Assembly (NCBI GenBank): GCA_033398695.1
Contig: CM065815.1
Span: 105,118,501-105,182,500 of the forward strand
DNA from: Orobanche coerulescens
Lineage: Eukaryota; Streptophyta; Magnoliopsida; Lamiales; Orobanchaceae
Direction of reading: 5' to 3'
DNA: 64,000 nt
Both the position numbers and the translations under genes were made by a program. Under the pieces are notes generated by a model, which worked only from the letters and a program-made list of their open reading frames with translations, made no database searches and was not told where the DNA came from. Each line of letters opens with the position of its first letter. Position 1 is the stretch's first letter. Positions 52,571 through 62,041 of this stretch are shown in pieces.

Positions 52571-54110
52571 CTAACTCCACACATGGCCACCCGGATCTGG
52601 CATCGGCTCTAACCTCAGCCTGAGCGACCCCCCCCCAGACGGAACCAGACCCAACGAGGACCCTGGACCATGAGCATCTGAGGGAGCAGGCTTAGCCACA
52701 TAAATACGAGCCGGCTTAACCTGCTTCTGAACCAAAGGCTTAGAAGTAGTTGGGCACACCTGATCATGATGCCCGAATACTCTACAAACACCACACCGAT
52801 GTGGTAACCATTCATATTCAACATGGATCCTCCTAACACCATACGGAAGAACCATAAGTAACGAGCGAATCGGGCTAGTATCAGCATCTAACATGACGCA
52901 AACTCGAGTATAATCCACTTTCAGACAGTTCCTGGTGAACACGTCAGCAAAAAGTGGCTCCCCTGTAGCACAAGCAGTAATGCAAAGCCCCTCACTCGAG
53001 AGGGACATCACGAAGTTTCACCCAAACAGGGACATGTTTAGGCTGAACCTTCAGAAGAGACATACCAAGCTTCCACCGGGTAAGGAGAATGGACTGGCCC
53101 TGAATCAGGCAAGGCCCACCCTCTAATGCCTCGGACAAAACTTGCTCACTTTCAAACTTAAGGAAATAAAATCCCCCCTCAGAGGAGAACACCTCCTTAA
53201 GCCCCTTCCACGCCGACAGAAAGCAATTCTTGATCAAGATAAGAGAAGGGGTTTTCCCCAAAAAATAGCCAACTAAAGTGTGAAGCCACCTATTAGCACC
53301 TTCAATACCAACACTAACATCCAGTTTCACAATAAGTTTGCCATTTTGAATTTCAGGTTTCACATACCGAAGGCCCCTTTTCTTTTTAATATTTCCTAAC
53401 ACCACGGGAGGAATATGCGATTCCTTCGGAATAAGAACCGGAACCGAATGAGCCAAATAAACAGGGGTAGGAATGGAGCCAAAATTCATGGAAACCATAG
53501 CATTTCCATAATCAACAGAAATATCATCAATTATACTATGCATTATTTTACTTTCCCCAGTACAACAAGAATCACCAAAAGAAGAAACAACATTCTCACA
53601 ATAATCCAATGGAGAACAGGGGGCAGGCACATTAGAATTACAAGAATTCTTTGTTGTAGAGGAAATAGGAAATTGCACAATAGCATCATGAAGAGGCGCA
53701 GCCAAAGAGCTGACATCAAAAACCATGCCCGGAGCACCAGGGAGAGAAACCGGGCGACCTGCCGAACAAGACAAACCACCCGGGTTGAGAAATAGGTCTA
53801 CAACCCGGTCCAGTCTAGGGTCACGCCTGGCCCGCGACAAAGGCCCGATAGGCAGTGGCCGAGGAGCACAACCGACAGAAGCCATAACCGTTGCCGTCAG
53901 AGGAGGAGCCGGAGGAGTTTCAGCATAAGGACCACCAAAAATTCCGTCGATTTTAAGCTTAAGCAGGTCGGAATCGGAAGAACCAAACACCTTCTTCCCT
54001 AACTCACAAAGACCTTGAGCATCAAAACCCTGAGAAATGGAGCTTCCCACCGCACAGGGAAAGAGAATCGGCCGAGAATAGTGAAAAAAAATCGCCCTCT
54101 TTCGCCTCAT
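52571..54110 (-). pseudogene. LINE-D ORF1: DUF4283-type RNA-binding protein with zinc knuckle
   Basis: The ATG at 54110 opens a 372-codon frame (to 52992). It has a low-complexity first half, then a DUF4283-like domain (LIVKLDVSVGIEGANRWLHT, FYFLKFESEQVLSEALEGGP, VPVWVKLRDVP). A single frameshift at 52992-53011 leads into the rest, with LPYGVRRIHVEYEWLP and the knuckle CGVCRVFGHHDQVC. This is the standard ORF1 of plant L1 elements, which binds element RNA. Apart from the frameshift it is well preserved. A G-run-like stretch near 52630 ends the coding part. Confidence 0.88.
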
Positions 54111-54138
54111 ATCTCCTCTTTAACCTATTAAATAATTA

Positions 54139-55464
54139 TGTTGGTAAATTAAATATCTTAATCCAGATCAAAGATCATAAGATATTTACCTTTGAAGCGT
54201 AGTGGTCGCTTGCTCCTTGATCTTCTTGTATTTCTAAATTAAGATCTTCTAGAGTATGATCCGCCTTAATCCGGACGTTGTGTGGGCAATGAGCTACCGA
54301 ATCTTGCTTGGACAATTATGGGGATCGGCCGAATATGTTCTTTATGAGTCACTCGGTTTTCTTGTTTTTTAAGCATTATGTAAACACTCCTAGAAAATTG
54401 ATATGTTATCTAAATTGTAGAACCAAAGATACAAGTCAAGATCTACAAGTAAACACAAGAAGAAAAATCGATTTCACAAGCCTCACAACAATAGTCACGG
54501 CCGAACCGCCCCATGTAAGTCCTATTTTATAGGCTTTGGAGTACTCTAGGGATCTTAAGGAGGATTAGGGTTAGGACTCCTGTGGAACCCAACTTTCCAT
54601 ATTAATCCTTTCCTAACAGTAATATCAACTCAGTCCACTAAAGAGTTAATATTGCACTTCCTACGCAAATCCCAATTTACGGAATCGGGCTCCTTATTTA
54701 AATATATTATTTCTCATGTTTAAGATATCGGCTCTGCATTAATTAATTTTAAGCTACTGACAACTTTAATTATTTAATATCTTATCCAAGAGTAGTACCA
54801 CTCGAACCTTATTATTATATCGAAATTAAATCCACCTACAGGGTTTAATATAATAATCATTATCGAGCTCCTCAGGAGGACATCATCAACCCGCACGAGT
54901 CGGGACACGATTTCTAGTAATAATAATAATTCTCATACAAATAATATTATTGCCCAAGATACGAAGATTACTGAGTCAATTATTTTGATTCTCACCCATG
55001 GTAAATCAAAGCAATAAATATTATAAACACACAATTAAATATTATATATTTAGAATTAAGAAATAATAATTACCCGAGATTTACGTTCTTCTTACAGTCA
55101 ATATAGAAGATACTATCTCACTTTGATCTAGTTCAACGTATGCAAATACGCTAATGCATGCTAATTGTCAAGACCAACTAATCTCAAGCATATATTACAA
55201 CCTTTTATATAATTGATCTAATAATTATATATAAGTTGTGAACTATTATATTATTTTATAAGGCACCGATAATGTGATCTTCCGCATTATATCAACACAC
55301 CATTTTATCTAAATATAAAATAATTAGACATTTCATTTACAGAACCATAACGTGAATAAATATGCAAAATATGTGATTAAATGTAATTAATATTTTCATA
55401 GGTAGTTATAAGGAAATAAGGTGATACAAGCATAAAGTATTCTTTGCAGTATACAACCCCAACA
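54139..55464 (-). repeat. 3' LTR of copia element C3
   Basis: 1,326 bp from TGTTGGTAAATTAAAT to CAACCCCAACA on the plus strand, with TG..CA ends. The polypurine tract lies at 55465-55475 (AAGTGGGAGAT on the minus strand). It is A/T-rich and noncoding. Its partner LTR is missing, because the element is cut at 56450 by the gypsy sequence. Confidence 0.75.
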
Positions 55465-56450
55465 ATCTCCCACTTATACTCAAAGCATGTTTTTAAGTAT
55501 ACTAATCTATTACATAGTCTCTCATTTCTCCCACTTCTACTCAAAGCAATGCTGCCATACACCGTAATCCCATTCTTTCCACATAACAACAACAACAACA
55601 TCTAAGCTTTAGTCCCAAAATGATTTGGGGTCGGCTAACATGAATCAAACTTTAAAACCGTCAATATTCGTTACATAAATAACATAAAAGGAGAAAAAGA
55701 GGGAAAAAAGTAGAGAAAAAAGTAGAGAAAAAAGCAAATAAAAAAGAGAATAAATGTTAAAAAAAAAATGAAAAACCCTGAAAAATAAATTTAAAGATAA
55801 CATGGAATAAAAGAAAATAAGAATAAAAATACAGAAAAAAAAGATTCAAATTCCATCCACCATCCGTATTCTTTCCCGCCACATTTGCCTCTCTATCGCC
55901 ATACTTTCTCCAATTCCTAGAAACCGCATATCATTTTCAATCATCTTTATCCAAGTTTTCTTGGTTCTTCCTCTACCTTTCACAATATTACTTGTTCCCC
56001 AACTTTCTAGCCTCCTCAATGGGGCATCAACAGGTCTTCTTCTCACATGACCATTCCTTCCACATACCTTTCAAAAAATTTGAGTGTAGGCCATTCGTGA
56101 AAGTATCAGCAAGATTATCTTCCGATGAACCCTGGCTGCAACTACTTGTCCTTCCTTTATGAAGTGTCATATGATGTGGTACTTGCGGTTGATATGTTTA
56201 CTTGAATTGTGGGCTCGTGGTTCCCTCGAATTTGCGACTGCACTGGTATTATCACAATAAAGTGTAATACCCTTTGGCAAATCAGGAATCACATATAAGT
56301 CCTACAGGAAGTACTTGAGCCATACCGCCTCGGTTGCCTCAAAGGATGCCACGTACCCGGCTTCCATGGTAGAGTTCGAGATGTATTTCTGCTTCACACT
56401 CCTCCAACTAATGGCTCCACCTCCCAGGCTAAACACATAACTTAAAGTAT
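55465..56450 (-). pseudogene. C3 RNase H and pol end, split by RTE
   Basis: On the minus strand: SYVFSLGGGAISWRSVKQ, a STMEAxYVASFEA motif, LYCDNTSAVANSREPRAHN and KHINRKYH, which is the C-terminal RNase H of a copia pol. The RTE fragment (55585-56051) interrupts it. A few codons past the RTE the pol end runs to the polypurine tract. It is joined head-on to gypsy RT at about 56450, and the upstream pol is missing. Confidence 0.75.
55585..56051 (-). mobile_element. 5'-truncated RTE-type LINE end
   Basis: 467 bp flanked by a 14 bp duplication (55571-55584 CATTCTTTCCACAT; 56052-56065, with one change). On the minus strand it codes for the RTE C-terminus (RRRPVDAPLRR, GRGRTKKTWIKMIENDM, ERQMWRERI; 55846-56046). 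An A-rich spacer follows, and then the RTE tail with GCCGACCCCAAATCATTTTG and a short GTT repeat. 5' truncation, tail and duplication are all typical of LINE insertion. Confidence 0.92.
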
Positions 56451-56451
56451 T

Positions 56452-59277
56452 GACTTGGTCCCTGGGGCAGCCCCGACATCCAAAGCGCCATATAGAATGG
56501 CTCCGAAGGAACTTCAAGAATTGAAGGTCTAAATTCAAGAGCTGCTGGAACTCGGATTTATTCATCCTAGTGTATCACCATGGGGTGCACCAGTGCTGTT
56601 TGTAAGGAAGAAGGATGGGTCACTTCAGATCTGTATGGACTACAGAGAGCTGAATCGACTCACGGTAAAGAACAAGTACCCACTACCGAGAATCGAGGAT
56701 CTATTCGATCAATTGTGGGGAGCCGGAACTTTTTCAAAGATCGATTTGCGGTCGGGGTACCACCAACTGAAGATTAGGGAGTGTGACATTCCTAAGACGG
56801 CTTTCAGGACCCGTTATGGGCATTTTGAATTTGTAGTGATGCCATTTGGTCTGAGTAATGCACCATCAGTCTTTATGGATTTGATGAACAGGGTGTTCCA
56901 ACCTTACTTGGATAAGTTCGTGATCGTCTTCATAGATGACATCTTGGTGTATTCTAAGGACAAGGAACAACACCAAGAGCATTTGAGGGTTACATTGGAG
57001 ACACTTCGCAAAGAGAAGTTGTATGCCAAGTTCAAGAAATATGAGTTTTGGTTAAATAGAGTTGGATTTCTTGGACATGTGGTGACCTCAAAAGGAATTG
57101 AGGTAGATCCCGATAAGTTCGTAGCAGTGAGTAGTTGGGGAGTACCCAAGAATGCGAGCGAAGTTCGTAGCTTTCTGGGCCTAGCTGGCTATTATAGAAG
57201 ATTTATCGAAGGATTTTCTAAAATCGCCACTCCTATGACCCAATTAACAAGGAAGGGCGTGAGGTTTGAATGGAGTGAGAGGTGCGAGGAAAGTTTTCAA
57301 GAGTTGAAAAGGAGACTAACCTCGGCACCAGTATAAACGATTCCTGATCCGACGGATGACTTTGTTATTTATAGTGATGCTTCAAAGCAGGGTTTGGGTT
57401 GTGTTTTGATGCAACATGGTAAAGTAGTAGCATATGCATCGAGACAGCTTAAACCACATGAGTTGAACTATCCAACGCATGATCTGGAGTTGGCTGTTGT
57501 AGTTCATGCGCTGAAGATTTGACGCCACTATCTCTACGGAGGGAAGTGTGAGATATACACGGATCATAAAAGTTTGAAATATCTTTTCACACCGAAGGAT
57601 CTTAACATGAGGCAAAGGCGATGGTTAGAACTGGTGAAGGACTATGATTGTACCATCCATTACCATCCCGGTGAGGCTAATGTGGTAGTTGATGCTTTGA
57701 GTCGAAAGACTAGGGGCGAGTTAGCTTGCTTGACCGATCAGGAGAGTTTGATAAAGGAGTTCTCCGAGTTGAGGATTGAGGTAGTTGAGTCTCCAAAGAG
57801 TGCAAAAGCAATCCTATCATCTTTGGTCTTGCAACCAAACTTGAGGGATAAGATTAAGGAGGCTCAACCACGTGATAAGTTCTTGTGCAAGATGAAAGAT
57901 CGGGCATAAGATGGGAGCATTGAGAAATTTGTCATTGCTGCAGACGATGTTTTGACTTATGATGGGAGGTTATGTGTTCCTAAGGATCCATCCCTTAGGA
58001 AACAAATCCTTGAAGAAGCGCACAATGCACCATACTCTGCTCACCCGGGAGGTACAAAGATGTACCACGACCTGAAGAAGTTCTTTTGGTGGAGAGGAAT
58101 GAAACTGGACATTGGTGTATTTGTGGAGAGGTGTATGATATGTCAGCAGGTGAAGGCAGAACACCAACGTCCAGGAGGTTTACTTCAACCGTTGGAAATC
58201 CTAGAATGGAAATGGGAGCATATCACAATGGATTTCGTGGTTGGTCTGCCACGAACCGTGAGGAAGAACGACGCTATCTGGGTGATAGTAGATCGTTTGA
58301 CGAAGTCATCTCATTTTCTACCTGTGAGGATGACTTACAGTATGGAACAATATGCAAGGATTTATATTCGAGAGATTGTGAGGCTACATGGTGTTTCAGT
58401 GTCGATCGTTTCTGATAGAGATCCGTGATTTACGTCGAAATTTTGGAAGAGTCTTCAGAGTGCATTGGGCACTAAGTTGAATTTCAATACTGCATATCAT
58501 CCGCAAACCGATGGTCAATCTGAGCGGACTATCAATACACTCGAAGATTTGTTGAGGGCGTGTGTTCTTGATACTGGTGAGAATTGGGAGAATATTTTGC
58601 CGTTAGTAGAGTTTGCTTATAACAATAGTTACCAAGCGACTATACAAATGGCTCCGTACGAGGCTCTCTATGGAAGAAAATGTCGATCGCCCCTTTATTG
58701 GAGTGAGGTTGGAGAAGGAAATATTTTAGGTCCCGAATTGATCGAGCAGACTATAGAGAAGATAGCCGAGATCACAAGTAGGATTAAGACCGCCCAGGAT
58801 CGACAGAAGTCTTATGCTGATAAACGAAGCAAAGATATCCAATTTGAGATTGGAGAAAAAGTGTTCTTGAAGGTAGCACCGATGAAAGGAGTGGTACGAT
58901 TCGGTAAAAAAGGAAAGCTACAGCCTCGTTATATCGGCCCTTTTGAGATTTTGGGTCGTGTTGGTGATCTTGCTTATAGTTTGGCATTACCGTTGGAATT
59001 ATCGGGGGTGCACAATGTCTTTCACATCTCCATGCTGAGAAAGTACATACATGATCCTAGTCACATATGCAATTTCAAAGAGTTGCACGTAGCCAGGAAC
59101 TTGACTTATGAGGAAGTACCTACAGCTGTTTTGGAGCGTAAGGTACATCGGTTACGAAACAAAGAGGTTAAACTGGTGAAAGTTCAGTGGAGCCGTCATG
59201 GACCAAATGAAGCGACTTGGGAACGTGAAGAAGAGATCCATTCTAGGCATCCGACGTTCGCTATTGAAGGTACATGA
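56452..59277 (+). pseudogene. Tekay-like pol: RT, RNase H, integrase, chromodomain
   Basis: A single frame of about 940 codons, with no frameshift but five stops, at 56530, 57334, 57520, 57907 and 58426. RT has [16 protein letters not shown], the [10 protein letters not shown] block and the catalytic FIDDILVYS (56930-56960). RNase H begins with [15 protein letters not shown], then [11 protein letters not shown]. Integrase keeps its zinc finger (HNAPYSAHPG, CMICQQVK) and DDE residues ([25 protein letters not shown]). The C-terminus (59120-59270) carries the Tekay-type chromodomain, [11 protein letters not shown] and [16 protein letters not shown]. Such chromodomains can steer integration to heterochromatin. 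The stops make it inactive, though every catalytic motif survives. Confidence 0.92.
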
Positions 59278-59317
59278 TTTAATTTTCGAGGACAACAATT
59301 TATTTAAGAGGGTAGGT
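59278..59317 (+). other. Polypurine tract and pol-LTR spacer
   Basis: After the TGA stop, a 40 bp spacer contains TTTTCGAGGACAACAATTTA and ends in the purine run AAGAGGGTAGG, which primes plus-strand DNA synthesis. Confidence 0.8.
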
Positions 59318-62041
59318 TGTAACGCCCCGATTTTCGAGCATGCGTCTATTTTATAATTTATAGAAAGTGCATGAATGATTTTAAATGTCCAACAATTTAT
59401 TTACGAATTTTATTCCATTTATTAAATAAGGTCAAATTCCTTATTCGCATATCATGATTGTAGTTTACACTCCAGGATCAAGTACAAAGTCTCGTATTAC
59501 AATCGTCCAATATTGTTTATTTCATTTAATTATGCCCAAAATATTATTTAGCAAATTACTATAATAATTATTATTATGAATAATAATATTTCTATTATTA
59601 TAGTTATCATTATTATTTTAGCCAACTATTTAATTAGTCCAATATTATTATTATTATTACTTTAAACTCAATTCTTATTATTAATATTAATATTATTGTC
59701 TATTAATTTAATAGCCCAAGTCTTTTTCTTAGCCCAATTATTTTATGTTAAATCCAATTAATGGGTTGGACCAAACTCTTTTTCTAGCCCAATTCAAATT
59801 TTTCTAATACCTAAACCCATAACTTTTATACCCTAAACCTAATCTCTACAGTATAAATACTATATTTATACTGCAGCCAACCTACAATATATAGAATACA
59901 CAAAAAACACATATTTGTTCTTCTGCTCGTTCCAGCCGCCCCTCACCCCCCCTTGTGCAATTCTCAACTTCTGCAACCCTTTCTCCCGTCATCAGATTCA
60001 AAATTCAACAAAGAATCCCCAAACATACAAATAAAAACAATACATTGTATTCTTCCCAATTCTCACGCTACAACAACAACAAGGAGTAGATGGGTCTGTT
60101 GTAGGCATTCATCCGTAGTCAAGGAAAGCTTCCTGAACTGCAGTTTGATTCTTCAGTCAGGTAATCAAATTTCTTTTATATTTATCTATCCCTAGCCTCT
60201 TCTGCAAAGATCCATTAGTATAGTATTCCCCATCTATACATCACCACCAATAAAACCCGATTGAAATCATCAAAACCAGAAACCTCACAACCTAACCCAA
60301 AAAAAACAAAATCCAAAACCCTCAACCCAAATTTCCAGAATTTATAATCAAAATCCGGACCGAACTCATGGCCGAATTCCAAATCGTGAAATTCCCAGCC
60401 CTAAATCCACACAAACTCACCTATGTTCAGTTGCAATCATCGACAGACCTGAACCTTGACCGCGAGCAGCCCGCGTCAGAAGCATTTTCTTCCCAAATCT
60501 GAAGCCCACCATCGAATCAGTTAAGACCACATTATAGCCGTCGGTGCCAAATTGAATTCCACAGCCCAGAATTGAGGTAAATCCCATCGGCCCTATACAA
60601 ACCCACACCCGAGCTCCGATGTGAGAGCCAGCCATGGCCACTCAAATCCCTTCATCAGTCCAAGGCCATAGCCTTTCACCATCGCCACCGCACTTGGACC
60701 TCCGCCCTGCATCCGGCCGTAACTGCCGTCTCCTTCCCTTTCTTTTTGGTCCATCGTGGTTTGAGCTTATGCGTGTGTATTTATATTTGTGTGTTAATCG
60801 GTTAATGAATTAACAGCAGAGAAAGTGAGAGATTGAGAGGCTGAGAGCCGATCGGTATGCAGATTGCAGAGGAGTTGAGGGAGAGAGGGAGGAGTCGACA
60901 AAGGAGAGAGAATCAGGGATGGAGAGTGAATATTGCGGCTGATCAATTAGGGATAGGGTATTTATACCCAATAACTCTTTAGGATTTCTTAGTTGAGTCC
61001 CACAGAGTTCCAGACCTTTTCATTTGACCCAAATCAATTTTCCAGTGTATTCAATTTCAGTCCCTAATTTTCAATTTCTTTCAGATGAACCTCAGTCAAT
61101 TTCTCAATCCTTTTAATTTGACCCCAACCAGTTATCAATATTTAAAAAAAAAAAGAAACATACCTCTTTTACTCAATTATAAATTCAATAATTTATATTA
61201 GTTTATTTTGGATGCTATATTAATATTAAAATTTAAATGTTATTTTAGGAGGCTAGGACTTGGAGCCTAGGATTTGAACTGTATTCACATCCCAATTTTT
61301 CAAGGATCATCATCGTAATTCGAGGTGGAGATTTTACGCTTGTTTTATTTAATGCATGATGTTACTTGTATATATGCTTGTTTATTGCCAAACATTTATA
61401 TGCTCAGAGTTTGCATATTATTAACGTTGTAGCCTCCAATGAGTAGTAGGCATAATGTGCTCAAAGATTGCATATTATTAACGTTGTAGCCTCCAATGAG
61501 TAGTAGGCATAATGTGCTCAAAGTTTGCATATTATTAACGTTGTAGCCCCCAATGAGTAGTAGGCATAATGTGCTCAAAGTTTGCATATTATTTACATTG
61601 TAGCCTCCAATGAGTAGTAGGCAGTATGCACAAAGTTCGCATATGAATGCCCCTCGGGCAATCACCAGGTTCAGGCATGTCATATCTACTTGACAACATG
61701 TATGTACTTAAATTTAACAAAGCGTTCCCTCCTCAAAGCTCACCCCATTATTTAAACCTTTCAGGTTGAGGAGTCTGGCGTGGCGGGCAAAGGTGTGGCG
61801 TGATAATAATATTTATCAGCTTTTTTATTTATTTCGTTCATTTAAAGTTTTAACTTTGGTTTCAATGTCATGTTGAATATTATGGATATTTTTGAAATAT
61901 TGGGATTTATTTTATTTTTACTTGCGAAATGGATGACCTTATTTCAATTTCCGCTGCAATTACTCAATTATATTTTTGGGATACTAAATCTCCCTTGAAA
62001 TTATTTTAAAAAGACATTTTGAAAAGTGGTCGCTATTTACA
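59318..62041 (+). repeat. 3' LTR of the Tekay-like element
   Basis: From TGTAACGCCCCGATTTTCG to GGTCGCTATTTACA, TG..CA, about 2.7 kb. A TATA box (CAGTATAAATACTATA, near 59850) lies 530 bp in, followed by a C/A-rich leader. A 57 bp minisatellite lies near the right end (61401-61628). The right boundary is judged from the terminal motif and from the LINE frame that opens directly after it. No host gene is seen in the LTR. Confidence 0.75.
61401..61628. repeat. 57 bp minisatellite (four units) in the Tekay LTR
   Basis: Units start at 61401, 61458, 61515 and 61572, each beginning TGCTCA and containing TTGCATATTATTAACGTTG. They differ at a few bases. Because 57 is divisible by three, the minus strand stays open over all units (19-residue repeats with LLLIGGYNVNN). 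That reading has no homology I recognise and is probably fortuitous. Confidence 0.92.

Larger units (their letters stand above)
50036..54138 (-). mobile_element. L1-type LINE-D, 3'-truncated
   Basis: A minus-strand L1 with ORF1 (54110-52571) and most of ORF2 (52306-50128). The end beyond the RT core is missing because the inverted repeat begins at 50033. LINEs normally lose their 5' end on insertion, so a lost 3' end points to later disruption. At the other side a copia LTR starts at 54139, within 30 bp of the ORF1 start, so the LINE 5' UTR is cut too. Confidence 0.85.
56452..62041 (+). mobile_element. Tekay-like Ty3/gypsy chromovirus, 5'-truncated
   Basis: It starts inside the protease-RT linker ([20 protein letters not shown]) at a junction with antisense copia C3. 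It continues through pol to a polypurine tract (AAGAGGGTAGG, 59306-59316) and a long 3' LTR. Gag, protease, PBS and the 5' LTR are missing. The minus-strand gypsy at 45893-47640 looks like the same lineage. Confidence 0.88.

Noticed and set aside
52253..52623. Plus-strand frames opposite LINE-D as separate genes
   Set aside because: They are antisense shadows of ORF1 and ORF2 of a well-supported LINE.
56302..56565. 87-codon minus-strand frame as a unique gene
   Set aside because: The C-terminal part is copia RNase H and the N-terminal part is antisense to gypsy RT. It is a junction artefact.
59940..60700. Host gene in the C-rich stretch with several short frames
   Set aside because: It lies downstream of a TATA box inside the Tekay LTR, with no domain, and the frames are short and overlapping. 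It reads as LTR leader.
61396..61683. Minus-strand 95-codon frame with 19-residue repeats as a possible secreted or membrane protein
   Set aside because: It lies wholly in an LTR minisatellite whose unit length is a multiple of three. There is no promoter context, homology or signal that I can support.
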